Both the position numbers and the translations under genes were made by a program. From the NCBI GenBank assembly GCA_013365325.1, contig JABVXV010000051.1, positions 186,001 to 250,000 on the forward strand: a stretch of DNA of 64,000 nucleotides. Direction: 5' to 3'. This DNA comes from Dipetalonema caudispina (Eukaryota; Nematoda; Chromadorea; Rhabditida; Onchocercidae). The notes under the pieces are model-generated. The model was given only the letters and a program-made list of their open reading frames with translations. It did not search any database and was not told the origin of the DNA. Below are positions 12,801 through 26,337 of this stretch, piece after piece. Every line of letters starts with the position of its first letter. Positions within the stretch are counted from its first letter, which is position 1.

Positions 12801-15800
12801 TGCAAGCAATGAAGGAATGATGAGAAAATCCCTTTAAAAAATATATATTTAATTAAGCTTTGATATGAATTCTTCCTTATTTTTCTTGCTATGCAAAGGA
12901 ATTAATTTCACAAGTTGGATTTTGTTTTAATATTTCATATAGCATATTGGATTAATAGGAAATTGTGATGATTATCGGAAAAGAGGTAAATGGTTAAATG
13001 AAGAAGGATAAAGTATGGAAGAAGTGTTAAAATAAGCATTTTAAGCATGTAAATACCAATAATTTAATTTTTCAAATTTAAATAGCTCCAATATTGCTTT
13101 TACCAAATTTCCCTTCATCATTTCCTTTAATTTTATGTTGGGAAAAAAATATGCATAAATATATAAATATATGTATAAAACAGGAAATATTGTTGTATAT
13201 TTCAAAATTTTTTGATCATCTTGAAAATTTAATAAACATTTCATTATTTTGTAATTTTGCATAATTTGTTACAAATCGACAAATAGACTTGAAAATTTTA
13301 ATTTGAACAACAACCAAGTAAAAGCATGCTTTTTGATAGTTTGAAGATATGAACAAAATAAAATAGAGTGGTAAATTATAAAACGGTAAATTTGAGTGAA
13401 TAAAAGTCCAATTAAATTGTGCAGTAAATTAAACTATTAAGATTGATGGAAATCATTGAGAAAGCTATTATACAATATAAAACTATGCTTAACGTATATG
13501 CGTAATTATATTATCAATCTCTTCTGATAAAGTATATCCTGTTATGAGAGGTATATCTTCTCATTAATTTTCTGAATATTAGGTATTTCATTTCAGATTA
13601 ATCAATTCAATTTTTTCTTCTTTTCTTTAGGATTCGAAGATGAATTTAAGTTTTATCTTATTATAATTCCAAACAATTCGTAATTTTCGTTTGTTTTTCT
13701 TTTTCAGAAGATTTTCATATGTTTGTAATAAAATTATTCGAAAATTTTAACTTTTTTTTTTGCATTTTTAAATTATTGGTTGTTATGAAATTTTGCTACG
13801 AAATATGAAATGGCTGATGAAATTCTATTGTGGTGCAATGCATCTTTTTCACTCTATTTCTTATTTTTTTCTTTTGACTTTTCCATATGTAAGTTTTCAT
13901 GCATGCGTGCATGTTTAAGAGTCAGTTCAAAACCGTTTCAAATAGGATTATTATTGACAATGAAATTTTCTTTTATTTATTCCAGGATTTTATTCCGGAA
14001 TTCACTTTTACTTCATTTTTTTGGTACCAAAAAATCAAAAGAATTTTCAGAAGGAATTAGATTCTTCAAAGAATTTTTTGAAGAATTCTTTGAATCGAAT
14101 TTGTTTAAACTATTTTTCAATACTGCTTTTTAATTCATTTTTCAACATTTTCCTTACTTTAGCACTATTAACTTTAATCATAACTCTGATTTTGAACACG
14201 ATTCCATTTTGTAATATGATGACAATAACAGCGACAGTAAATATTAATAACAATAAATAAAAGTAATAATATTAATAAATATTGATATTACATTAGAAAT
14301 GTGTAAGAGAAAAGTATGATGGGAGAGATATTTGAAATTTTCTTGACCAACGACATATTTCTCCATTTCATTCATTCCTAATAGATCCTTTGAAATGATG
14401 CATGGATGAAAAATTTTTTCTACATCAATTATATTTTGATAATAAAGAGATTCACTGCCAATTTTTCTAAATTTTTGGAGAAAAAAAATAAAATAGCGAG
14501 AAAGAAACAGAAATTTTCGAGAGATTTATATAAGATATTTATAATCATCAATCATATTTGAAATTATAGCTTTGAAATGGAAATCTTCATTTTTAATTAG
14601 CGAACAATGAACGGATCTCACTGTTCATCTGTTTCCTGAAGCTTTCCGATATATAAAGGATAACAGTTGATTAAGAAGCTAATTTAAATGATAAGAAATA
14701 TTGTTAAAAATGAGCAAGTAAGCCAAGAAGATGTATAAACCGATTTAAAGTTATGATTAGTTGATTTTATTTATTGAATGTTTGGCTGAAGCGAATAATA
14801 TAAACGAACAAAGTGATTAGTATGGTCAGGAAAATGGTATCTTGCTATATCCGGAATGTAATTTGCTCGTAGTATACTAAACTGATTATCTCTCATGAAA
14901 AAGTTTCAAATAAATTTTGTTGAAGATCTACCAGAAATTTGGTATAAGATTTAATACTTATCTGTTTATGCAAAAGACTAAACTGATTGCAATTAACATT
15001 GACATGCAATCAAACTTGCATGTAATCAGCATTTCATCATCCATTTTAATGCAGTGTTAATTATACTAATTAGTTCAAAAATTTAATAAACCACCAAAAT
15101 TTCTATCAGATTTAGGCCAATTAATAAGCAAGAAAAATTTTCTGAAGTATAATGCAATGAATATGTGAAAGATTTACAATTAATAGCAAGATTATAATTC
15201 AATTCTGCATGCATTTCATGCAAAACGATCAAGAATTGTCAGACAAAGTTATTTTGCTAAAGTATGCATATAATTAACTAATGAATTAGACATTAAAATG
15301 TTAAACAATTTCGATTTAAGAGATGCAATTAGTCGTTTAATGTGTTCATTAATAGATTAGTCCATTATACTACCTATCAATTAAGTAAAAATTATCTATT
15401 AGTTAGCATTATCAATAGCTATTTACCACTTGTAAGTGAGGAAATAACAATAAAATGTTTTAAGAGAATCTGATGAAATGCGTAGGAAAATTTTCATGTG
15501 AATTTTATTTTTAGAATTCGACAAAAAAATTGTCGAATGAACCAAAATATTTTTGTCGCTCTTTCAGTCAATTGAAAATTATAATCTTTTCTTTTAAATT
15601 CGTATCAAATTAACGGAAATTTTGTCAGCTATTTAGACAAATATAATTTTAAAAGTTTTAAACTATCATTTGCAATAACCCTCAGAATGTGAAATAATAT
15701 ATCGTTTAACTTTGTTCAACGAATAATCATTTGGAATAGTTAATGCTGAGCAATAATTTTTTATTATGAACCTTTTTTTAAGTGATTTCTTTAGTATCAT

Positions 15801-15895
15801 ATTTGATTGGGAAGAAACGAAACGAATAGAACTTTAGTTTTGCATTTATCATCTCTTCTGAGGAATATTCTTCAGGAATATCACAACAAACTTAC
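9853..15895. other. Gene-poor AT-rich DNA
   Basis: No supportable gene. Holds the degenerate triplet blocks near 11.8-12.0 kb and a small GC-rich pocket (about 12140-12175, CCCCCGCTTTCCCGCC). On the minus strand that pocket is open for about 30 codons (NEQIHRRGGKAGDFYLIY). A strong acceptor at 13631 (TTTTCTTTAG) is followed by only a short open stretch. Confidence 0.55.
11780..12012. repeat. Degenerate ATT/AAT triplet repeat blocks
   Basis: A block of imperfect ATT/ATC triplets (about 11780-11845) is followed after some 100 bases by AAT/GATG triplets (about 11945-12012), roughly the reverse complement in character. Old decayed microsatellites. Confidence 0.65.
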
Positions 15896-16879
15896 CCGTT
15901 GATGATAAACATCTATATGTATGATAAGTATACGAAAAATATTTTTAAAAAAACCTGATAAGGGCTTCCAGGTTGCCCATCGTTTGGGGTTTTTTGAGCA
16001 GCGCCAGAAATTGCGCGATTGGGTCACGTGCCAGATTGGGCACGCCACTTTCGCCGAACCAACTTCTTTCGTCGTAATCACCAAATAGAGGATTTTCTGT
16101 ACTGGTCTTGATCAATGATTCAGGATTATCCAATCGGCTGGAATATAATCACCAATTAGATCGAATTAATTCTGACGAAGTTCTCTTTTGTTTTTCGGCC
16201 CATTTATTTCCTGCATTAACAAACTTATTGAAATTCGGAAAACATATATTCCAAATTTTCATTTCAAATTTTCAGTTTCAATACGAAAAAATGTCTTTTT
16301 GGATTATAAGCAGTTAATAAAAATAACAAAGAAATGATAGGAAAGATTTGAAAGAAACGAAAATAACAACCGGAATAGCCTAAATGCGATTTTTCCTTCT
16401 CAACTAATTATGAGAAATTTAATTAAATTTAGAGGAAGTCAATTAATAATGATGTTACTAAGTGAAGTAACGAATAAATTAGGCTTATTTTAAAATTGTT
16501 AAAATAACAGTAGCAGAAGAGGAAAAGAGGGAATTATTTACTGAACAGCTATTTCTTAATCAAAATATTGCTAAAGTTCTGAGTTTTTTTATGCAAGACA
16601 AATGATCCCATTTAAGATAATTAGCATTTAATATTTAAATTAGAAATGTAAAAGTTGTTCCAAACTTAGAAAATGTGACGTGAATTTTTAATTTGTTAAC
16701 CAATTTTAAAAATTAACAATTCAGCAATATTATCATTATGTGAAGTTATACTAACAATGGTGTGATAGATGAAATTTGTCCTTGGAGCAAATGATATGCC
16801 TCGATTTCATTACAAATGAATTCAACGAAGTGGAAAATCGTCGTTGAAAAGCAATCCGTTTTGGTAAATTCATAAATAT
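15896..16879 (-). CDS. Internal exons of an unrecognised protein in the gene-poor block
   Basis: Exon 16879-16756 encodes about 40 residues (HFVEFICNEIEAYHLLQGQ, helical) and can use a GTTAGT donor. Exon 16137-15955 follows a TATATTCCAG acceptor and encodes about 60 residues, including NPLFGDYDERSWFGESGVP and FLALLKKPQTMGNLEAL, ending AG/GTTTTT. The phases agree (TT + C). A 17-base micro-exon 15912-15896, flanked by CATATAG and a perfect GTAAGT, could follow in phase. The second exon is strikingly GC-rich for this window (stretches above 50%), with codons such as CTG GCG CTG CTC. The acceptor of the first exon is poor in pyrimidines. The fragment looks like an armadillo/HEAT-style helical repeat or other cytosolic domain, but I cannot name it. 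More exons probably lie outside what I can recognise, separated by long introns. Confidence 0.45.
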
Positions 16880-18821
16880 CTTAGAACTTAAGAGACAATT
16901 AACATCCCAGTAACAAAAAAGAAGTGTATTCTTATTCAATCATGTAATTTATTATAGCTTACTTATATTGCTAAGAATTAGCATACTAAAATTTTTCATA
17001 ATTTTTAATTTAAACCAACTCAAATGCATTTTCTCATTTTTCTGGATGGAATCATTACTTTCGAAAAATTATTACAAATTTCAAAAAAATCGAACAATTC
17101 TTACTAATATACATGTCGCCAAAAAGTTGGACTAGGAAAACAGTAAATTATTGAAACAAAGATATTCAAGAAAGGTAAGACTATAAAGAAGATATTTAGA
17201 GAATAATAAAATAGTAAAGAAACATCAGGGAAATTTTTCAAGTATTGGAACAAACAAAATAAATAAGCAAAAAAAAAAGACAACAAACAAACGAAGTAAA
17301 CCAGCAAAATAAATAAAATAAACTAATGAAATAAACGAAGGAATAAATTCAAAGTATCATTCTATCATAAAAATATGATCAAAAATACATCACTCTTCAA
17401 ATGATTTTTCTGATGTTCTCTCAAAAAAATTTGAATCTGATGGGAAATTGCGTAAAAAAGTAGTGCAAGAAGCTTCGAAAGGAGATAAACTAGAATTTAT
17501 ATTTAAATTTTTCTCTTCTCGATTTATTTGAAATTGCCATTTGCATAAATTTGACTTTTACAGGAGGGAAAATAGGTCAGAGAAAGAATGGACTGAGAGA
17601 AGAGAAGAGGAGTAGTGAGAATTGTATGATTTAAAATAATAATTTATACAAAAAAATAGAAAGAAGGAAAAAAACATTCATTTAAATAATAATAAGATAT
17701 TAATTATTAATTTTTCAAATTGTACGATTCATTTTAATTTACACATAACCGTTCGATTATATTTAAAATATTTCGTTGATTAGGCGAAGTAGAGTATGGA
17801 TGTAAAATTTTTTATTTGTTAGATATAGATTTCATTTTAAAATCATTTCATTAATTTTATCAAATTAAGATTAGCTAAATTAGAAAAGTGTGACTAAGTT
17901 AATCACTTCATATATTAGGGAGTTAAATCTTATTTTAATCTCCTAATGATATTAATTAATAAGGAAAATTCTTAAATTACCTATAACTTTATATGACACG
18001 ATAAAGGATCACGATCAATTATCAGATTCAATGCCATGTATCGACATCACAAATATGCAACAAATATCACGATAAAGTAAATAAGAATATTCTATGAAAT
18101 TGGCTGTAAAGAAACTGTTAATGTAAAATCACATTCTTTTCAAGATAAAAATTTCCTATTAATAAAGGAGGAAAAATAATTAATTATTTGAAGAAATTTA
18201 ATTGCTTTCAAGGAATATCAAATTGTTCTTTTAAATTGTCTTTTATATTTATCGGCTTTTAATAATTAATGTTTGCAAAGTGTTATAAACATGCAAATAG
18301 AAGTCTAAGATAGAAACACAAATAACTGCATGATTTCCAAAAAAATTATGTTAAAACTTTTCAAGTACTGCAAATTGCAATGAATTTACAAAAGTAGGCT
18401 GGCAGAATTTTTAAAAGCAAAATTTTAAAAATCGGATTTTTGATGTGCCAAAAACCTGATTTGTCTAGTTCCATTTCTATTGTTATTATAACCCTTACAA
18501 TGATTAAATACAAACATCGAACTGTAAATTAAATTCATTTTTAGGCCCTATATACCATTTTTAGATATCCTAAATGTTTCTCTCATGAAAACATAATTTA
18601 AAATTTTGTGAAGTTCCTATTTATTTCAATCTAATATAAAATCTGCCTAAGTTACACATATTATTGACCAAAAATAAGCACTTGTAAAAAAAATTGAAGG
18701 AAACCGAAGAAAAGAAATGAAAAGTTAAGTCATAAAATCAGTCTTAGACTAAAATTACAAATAATTTCATTACCAATCATTGAAAGGATAGTGTCATTGT
18801 TATTATTATTGTCATTATTAC

Positions 18822-18854
<33 letters not shown>

Positions 18855-21176
18855 CGCTATTATTATTAAAACTATTATTATTGTTGCATTATTACCATTG
18901 TTATTGCTATTAATATTATTTTTATCTCAGTTGGTAGCAATTAAATCGCAATAAGGTCATCACAAATCTTTTTGGAAGCTTGAAAGAAGTAAATCATTCA
19001 AATGTATTATGCTAAATTAGATAATTCTTCTGTATTCTTCGAAAAACTTTTTCAAATTCTCTCCATTCTAAAAATTTTTTCATTTAATGAACTCCTTTGA
19101 ATTTGTCGTATTGCTTCTTTATCTTTTAATTAAAAATAAAATATTGTGATTACACAGAAGTGCTACATTTGTTATGGTTGAAATAAATTTCTATCCTTCA
19201 TTTCCAATTGCTGCATTATCGTTGCATTCCTTCTCAAAATTTTAATCGCAAGAAATATCTGCAATACAATGGTACTCGAAATGATGAAAATTCAAATATT
19301 ATGGTAAAAATTTTAAGTAGAAGGAAATAGTTAAGACAAACAGAACAATATACTGATGCTAAAAATTTTTTTGAAAATGTTACGGAAGAAAAAGATTTTT
19401 TCTAAAAATGGAAAGTACATGGTATATCATCCTTTCTTTCTATCTTTTTCATCTTTTATTTTCAAATCCTAAATTCATTTTGGAGGAGAAATGGATGGGA
19501 TTTCGAAAACAATTAATGAAATTGTCTTTATTTAGAAAACATTGCTTTTTTTCTCATTCTTTCCCCTCTCTTTTCTTAGAAGAAAGAGGAAGTGAGGGTA
19601 GAAGGGGCGCAAAAAAAGGACTAAAAGGAAAATGTTCCGCCGGGAATTACCACTACACAACACTCTATGGATGGAAATTCAATTCATCCATTTCTCATTT
19701 TCAAATTTACAATACTTCCATTTTCTTCATCTTTTTAGGACAAAGTAATTAAAGGTTTTCTTTTTTTTTACAAAGGGGCAATATAAAGAAGTAAGAGAAA
19801 TTATAGCGCCATTTTAAACGGTTCCGAACTTTTGGAGGTATTGAAAATTCAAAACATGCTCTCGTTTCCTTTTTTAAAATTTCAAATTCTTCTATTCTAA
19901 AGATTCCACTAACCATAGTGCCTAAATAGTTTACTCAAATAGTTGTGCTATTAAATAAAGTATCAAGCAATATTTGTGAATTTATGTGTAGTTGGAAAAA
20001 AATCGTGATTTAATCTGATATCATGATAATATTTAGGCAATAATGAAGAATAACGATTAATCTTTGAAAATTGTAAAAAATTTTTCATCATTTATCATAA
20101 CTTAAGCATCAAACACTATGAAAGTGGACATCTAACACCCAAAATCAGGTATTTAATGTGAAAGCAATTTACCTAATCTATTATATATTTTAGTATTTCG
20201 TAATTGATATAATAAAATGAAAAAAACTGCAAAAATTATTAACATTCGGATATTAGGTATTATATGTAACATATATATGTCATTCAATCCAAATCTTTGT
20301 AGGAAAAGTTTTTTCTTTTTTTGCAATTAACTATGATTATATCTTAAATTTCAACAATATTCTATGTAACTCAATCTGATCTAATTGCCTCATAACATTA
20401 ATCAGCTTATTTTAAACGGGCCTACGAAGCCTTCATCCTGTTATCTACATTGAGCTACTGAAATTAAGCTAATGGATTGTCCTTGACAATCCCATATGAA
20501 TTTTCATTTGAGAACTGAATATTCGATCCAAGGAAATTTCTTCGATGTTAGTCACTGGGCTAGATATGTATACTGTACTTTGTAAACTTCTCACAATGCA
20601 ATGCGAAATTTGATCATCTCTTTAGCTAATTTCAATCTTTCAGTAATTTGAAAAATTAGTTTTTCAAATATTATAAATGAAAGGAGAAAGCAAATTCATA
20701 ATATAATATTTAAAAAAAGTGGCAGCAAGAAGCATTACATTCTCTCATTGCCTAAGATAAATTACATTGCAGTCTTTACTCTTCGTGATATTTTTAAATA
20801 AATACAGAAGAAAGGACAAATTGAATGTTAAAGAAATAGGTGGAAAAATAATCAATTACATTGTAACAGAATTGATTGGATCTAAAAATAATCCATTAGA
20901 TTGTGGTGAGTAATATCAATTGAATAAAAAATAAATTTAAATAAAAAAAAGTATCATTTTTAAATACATAACTGTCTAAAACATATTGAAGTATGATGAA
21001 TACGAAGTTTTTCTTAAATTATATCAGATTATATTTCAAAAAAAACAAAGATAAAAAAGGATGAAATTTTTTCTTTTTTGAAGTTTTATTAAATTTGGAA
21101 GAAAAGAGGATAAGATGATTATAAGAATTGAAAAAGAGGATAAGACATCCTGAAGAAACGGAAGGCTTAGTACTAC
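16880..21176. other. Gene-poor AT-rich DNA
   Basis: Holds the ATT microsatellite. A GC-richer patch at about 20405-20560 is open for ~30 codons on the minus strand (SPVTNIEEISLDRIFSSQMK). Another near 19590-19700 is Arg/Gly/Lys-rich on the plus strand. Neither has splice signals good enough to call. Confidence 0.55.
18795..18920. repeat. (ATT)n trinucleotide microsatellite
   Basis: A pure core of about eleven ATT units (18822-18854) is flanked by interrupted ATT/GTT/ATC triplets. Likely polymorphic in length. Confidence 0.9.
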
Positions 21177-21280
21177 CATTGCCACCGCCATCATCATCCA
21201 TTATATCCCTATTCAGGTTTTCGGGTAAACACTTCATTTTCGTTAATCCGTTAATAGTAATATTGCAATCAGTCCTCTGC
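21177..21280 (-). CDS. Possible single exon on the minus strand, unknown product
   Basis: After a GGCCTATTTAG acceptor, an open frame reads QRTDCNITINGLTKMKCLPE then NLNRDIMDDDGGGNG and can end at an AATG/GTAGTA donor. Composition (Cys, Pro, acidic run, Gly run) is unlike the surrounding low-complexity translations. The frame continues for a while past the donor. It may belong to the same minus-strand transcript as the 15.9-16.9 kb exons, but nothing in the sequence proves this. Confidence 0.3.
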
Positions 21281-21684
21281 CTAAATAGGCCGAAAAATTG
21301 ATTATATATACATACATATACATATATATGTTTATAAATCGACAAGCACAGGCCTTTTAAATTATTCAACAAATCTAAATAAAATCAATTTTCTTGCACT
21401 TTTTCTATATCTCAAATCCTTCCATATTAATCGTAGCATTTCCTGTTTTCCGAACATTATTCCTGAATGTAATATAAAATATGTAAAGAAAGGCAAAATT
21501 GTGTTTTTCTTATTAGTTTCTATTGATTTTTTCATTTTCTTTTGTTTTTTTCCTATCAGTCATTTGACTATTTTATTTTATAATTTATTTTTAGTGAAAA
21601 TTTTCTTTTTTTAGCAAAATTACAAATAAATTTGGTTAAAAATTTTCTTATGTACAAATTACAGCTTTAATTGTTCAATTAAAA

Positions 21685-21708
21685 ATATATATATATATAT
21701 ATATATAT
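21685..21708. repeat. (AT)n microsatellite
   Basis: Twelve uninterrupted AT dinucleotides. Confidence 0.9.
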
Positions 21709-23008
21709 GTAATTCTATCAGAAAAGGTGAAAAATTATGAAAAAAAAAAATTTAAGAAACTTTTTACTGATGAATTAATTTGAATGATGTTAACAAAATT
21801 CCTCTTCTAATTTACTTTATTCATCAATGATTTACTGTCGTGATCATATGTATTTACCCTATGTATATTACAATGAGTTATTCAAATAATTAGCATATTT
21901 GTTTTAACAATAAAGTTTTGATAGTGAATAAAAAAGGTAAGTTCCTTGATGATTAGTTCTTCATTTTATGCAGCAGCTTTAGAATTCCTAGAATTTCTAT
22001 TGTTTGGAAAGTTAAAAATTAAAGAACGAATATGAATAATAATTTGAAAAGTAATTTCTAGAAGATAATTCAAATATTAAAATTGCCGGAAGAACTTAAG
22101 CTCGACTTTCCGCTCTACCAATTAATACTTATACATTTAATTTTTTAAAAATAGATTTAACAAATAATGCATAACTATTTCGTTATATTCCAAAACATTT
22201 GAAATAATAGCACTAAAAATATTTGTAATAACAATATTAAGTGTAAGTTATGTGAGGTAGCAAATTTCAATATAGATAGTTATTGTTGTAAAAGTCTCAC
22301 AAATAATATTTTTTTTAAAAAATGACTCACTTTTTTTAATTTCTATTTTTCATCTATTTTTATAAATAATTAATAAACGCTAATAACTATATTTTATGCA
22401 ATAACTGTAATATACAAACTAATTCATAGCAGTTGCTCACAACTTCTGTTGTAAAAGAATTTGCATCATTATGCATTTTATAATTAATCCAAATAATGTA
22501 TTTTATTTATTAAATGATAGCTGGATAAAATCATTTCAAAAAACACTTACCAAATTAACTGTTAAAAAATCTTGATTAATTACTGATTATTTTACTTAAA
22601 AAAGTTAAACCAATTAATTCGAAGTGGTAGATTTTCCCAACTTTCCCGTTACTATCAGTGATGTAAGCTAATTAAATAATAACTGAGCTATTAATAATTT
22701 TCTCACATCACAACAACTTCTACTAATCATGGAGAATTAGAATATGCTAAATCTATTTTATATATATCACTTTGTCAAGTTTCACAATATTCAATACAAA
22801 AAATAAAAATAATTAATAAGTGATTTAGTTTTGCTTCCTTCAATATATGTGCATAGTAATGCATATAAAAAGGCACTAAACTAAAACTAAACATAATTCA
22901 AATTGTAATTAAACAAAATTTGAAATACGATAACCAAAAAAATGATACAATTGGTTTTATAGTTAATCTTAAAGAAAATAAGTTGTTGAAAATTTTCTAT
23001 TCAATAGA

Positions 23009-23046
23009 AAGGAAGAGGGAAAAAGAGAGAGAGAGTGAGAGAGGGA
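23009..23046. repeat. (GA)n-rich purine tract
   Basis: GGAAGAGGGAAAAAGAGAGA and similar, interrupted once by a T. Located about 715 bases before the first recognised exon at 23761. Confidence 0.8.
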
Positions 23047-23760
23047 AATAAGATATTATTTGCGTCATGATAAAGTTTATTGCTAAAATGATAATAATAA
23101 ATTATAAAACGGTAAGTGATACTTGAAACTATCTTCAACTAAACTATTGCACTAATTTTTATTGCATTATATCCAGCGGTTTTATTGTTTCACTTAGTAC
23201 TTCCGTTTTCTTTTGTCGTTGCAGAAATGTTTTTTGAAAGAAATGAAATTTAGCAAAATATAAGAAAAATTGCCTTTATTTGATTTAGTTATTACTAATT
23301 CATTTATTTTTGGATTGGCTGGGGATTCATTGTATGCATATTCCGATAATTACGATATAATGTTCATCTGAAATTGGAACTTAGCAGAATAACACGATCA
23401 ATTTGGCCAATTCAAATTCAGTATACAATACAATATTATCGATCGAAAAAGGTCTGAATAATCCTTAAAATAGCTTTTAGGAAGAATAACTGATAATTGA
23501 CAGTGGTCAGTGGTTTCAGGAGTGAATATTAGTTGTTCGACAGTTAATACTCTACATATCAATAGTTAAATTTAGTAGAAAAAACAAATTTTAAACAAAC
23601 TGATTCAAACAAAACTTTATATTAATTAAGTTAAATCGAATTAAAGTTACTTCTAATAATACAGTTTTGACGAAAAGATATGGCTATATATGTTGTTCAA
23701 TAACCAAAAAGTTGATGGATAAAATAATACCAAAAAATTGACGATTTTTTTGACTTTCAG

Positions 23761-26211
23761 ATTTTATCAGTTGTTGAGAAATATGATACAAGAAAAACTT
23801 AGAAACAACAGAGTAAAATTTACCAGAATAATTACTGAAATTTTATCAACGCATTTTTCAAAAGCATCCTTACATTTGCGCAAAACTATTATTGAGGGTA
23901 ATGTTCAATGTTGCATATTTCTCTCAATGAAATTCGAAACTTTTGAAATTTCTAATTTGACAAGCATTAAAACATCTCTTGCAAAAGAATTCATTTTTTC
24001 TTTTTTATACAACAAGCAAAGTTTTGTTTAAAGCAAAACTTAAATAGAAACACATTTAGCATTTGAATAAAAAGTAATATGAGATGTATTGCAATCCTAC
24101 AGCATACATTAAATTTAATTTCTATCACGAAAAATCGAAAACAACTTTCTGGTGGTAAAGATAAATTATCAAGTTAACTCATCACTAAATTAGAACATTT
24201 TTAGGGAGAAAAAAATGATAAACTATAATAAGTAAATAGATTATTAAACAAATAAACAAGTAAATAAGTAAATAAACGATGTGAAAGAAAGATTTTCAGC
24301 GTTTCAAAAAAAAAGAAATTTGAAATGGAACAATTCATTTCTGTTTAGACACGAATATTTAAAGTAATAACGCTTAAAAATAACTTTTTCTGATAAATTT
24401 ATAAAAGAAGCTAAAAGATCTTTGGGATTATGAGATTGTACAGAAAATTGGAAATCTCCAAACAGCTATATAGTCTTTCCGGAAAAGGATCTCTGGAAAA
24501 TTTTCATATCAGAACATTCTATTTGAACTACAACTTCAAAAATTCAGTTTCTTTATGAATTTCAACTGCTGAACAGAAAGTTCCGATTGATTATTATCAT
24601 ATTTCATAAAAATTATGACGAAAAACATATTAATTTATTTACTGAAAGCTTATTTGGGCTTTATCTCTTAAGATTAAGTCTATCGAAATTTGAAATTTGC
24701 CTAACTAAATAGGTTTGGTATAAATTTTAGTGATTAGGCTATGCCTATTACTTAAGCTACATTGCAACTAAGTAGGCCTGGTACACATTATAATAATGAT
24801 AGGAGAGTTAGGTAGGCTAAGTCTAACTGGCAGACAAAAGTGTTCATAAAATTTTATTATTATCTATTTTCAGTAATACGATAGAATCTATTTGCGCTAA
24901 TTAATGAACAATATGTGATATATTAAATGAATTTCATCTGTTCATTTTTTGGTCTATTTTCATTTTGTAAACATTGCTAACGATAAATATCAAAATTTTT
25001 AAATTATTAAAAAGATCTACAGGAAATATTTAAATTCTCAGTCTTCATTTCAAAAGATCGTCATGCGACAATTTCACCTCCTTTTGTTTTATATTTAAGT
25101 TAGTGTTAAAAAAAAATCTTTTCCTGAAAAAACAATTCTTAAAATTATTCTTTAATGCATTGATCGTTCCGTTATTTGCTTCACTGACAATTTCATCCAA
25201 CAATCGTTACAATTTTTTCGATTTCATAGACATTTATACGAAAATGATGTCAAATTCTCAAAAGGTAAGGGAAAACATAGAGTATGGGAATTCTAAGAGT
25301 ACTGAGTTAAATTTGAAATCATCGCTAGAAAAAAATTTTCAGAATAGAATAAATTGCTTAAACCACAACTATTTCAATACATATAATTGTTAAGAAGCTG
25401 CAGAAAGCAAAGTGATCAAAACTGTAATTGTCATAAAGATTATAAAATTATAATTAAAAAAGTTCTGAAAAAATTGTGAAATTGATTTCACAAGTCAAAA
25501 AAACATCATGAATTGTAATTAGAAAAACAATACAACATTAACGACCATAATAAAAAATAAGACAAATCGAAATATAAAATTATAAATTAAAAATTATTCA
25601 AGCAATAACTAATAATTTGAATGAAAATATTATTGTAAACGAATGTTGACAATAATTTTGGAAATAACAATAAATGTATTGCAAAGCCTTAAAAGAGAAT
25701 GCAATCGTTGAGTAAATGGAATATGCGTATTTTTCTGAATGATTTAGTTTTTGAAAGTGAATTTTGAAACTTTGTCCTTTTTTCATTTTATATATTTCTC
25801 ATCTTCTTCATCTTTTCTGCTTCCACCTTATTTTTGCCTTTTCTAAGTAATGCTGGTTGCATAAATTTTACAAGAGAATATATGAAATATAAAGCCAAGT
25901 TAATAGTGAAATAAAAAAAGAAAAGAAATTTCATCTTTGTTTCGAACATTAAACTGAAATTTCAAATAAACATTATAATGAACGATGCAATAAGCAGTAA
26001 ATATATTCTTTAAAAATGCAATAATGTGAAAATATGAAAACAACAAAAAAAAGTCGAATTATAGCAAAAAAATATGGTAAAATATTAACGTTTTAAAAAA
26101 GTTTTTTGAAATTCCTTTTTATTTCAGGATGAACAAATTGTTTCAAAAATAAAAAATATAGCACAAATGAGAAAAAAAGCACTGAATTTTGCCAGAAAAG
26201 ATTTGATTTAA
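23761..26211 (+). CDS. Small helical protein, 3' three exons (5' end not found)
   Basis: Exon 23761-23897 follows a strong acceptor (TTGACTTTCAG) and ends in GAGG/GTAATG. Exon 25230-25264 follows TTTCATAG and ends in AAG/GTAAGG. Exon 26128-26211 follows TTTTTATTTCAG and ends in a stop. The phases fit (1, then 0). The joined product has about 85 residues and is basic and almost entirely helix-forming: QLLRNMIQEKLRNNRVKFTR, then IYTKMMSNSQKDEQIVSK, ending NFARKDLI. There is no membrane segment in this part. The first exon needs two bases from an upstream exon, which I could not place, so the start is missing. No family recognised. The surroundings are gene-poor, and matching phases with good splice sites are the main support. 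Confidence 0.45.
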
Positions 26212-26337
26212 CTTTCAAGAAAAATTTTCTTTCCATTTTTCTACTCTTTTATCTTAAAAAAAAACTCAAAATCGAAATAAATTTATGGTCGACCAATCAT
26301 AGTCAAACTATTGCGACAACGCAAATATATCACAGAC

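Larger units (their letters stand above)
21281..23760. other. Gene-poor AT-rich DNA upstream of the small helical protein gene
   Basis: Holds the AT and GA repeats. The missing first exon(s) of the gene beginning at 23761 should lie here or further upstream, but I could not identify an ATG exon ending in the required phase. Confidence 0.5.

Noticed and set aside
13810..14260. Two overlapping plus-strand ORFs of 107 and 79 codons
   Set aside because: Phe/Ser/Leu- and Lys/Asn-rich composition of random AT-rich DNA; no domain, and no good splice sites in phase.
15955..16137. Bacterial (endosymbiont) gene fragment
   Set aside because: The GC-rich codons suggested lateral transfer, but the stretch is bounded by a good eukaryotic acceptor and a usable donor, and its phase fits a neighbouring exon. 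A native exon is simpler.
19408..19752. 114-codon plus-strand ORF
   Set aside because: Mostly low-complexity Phe/Leu/Ser with a short Arg/Gly/Lys patch; no family features or splice signals.
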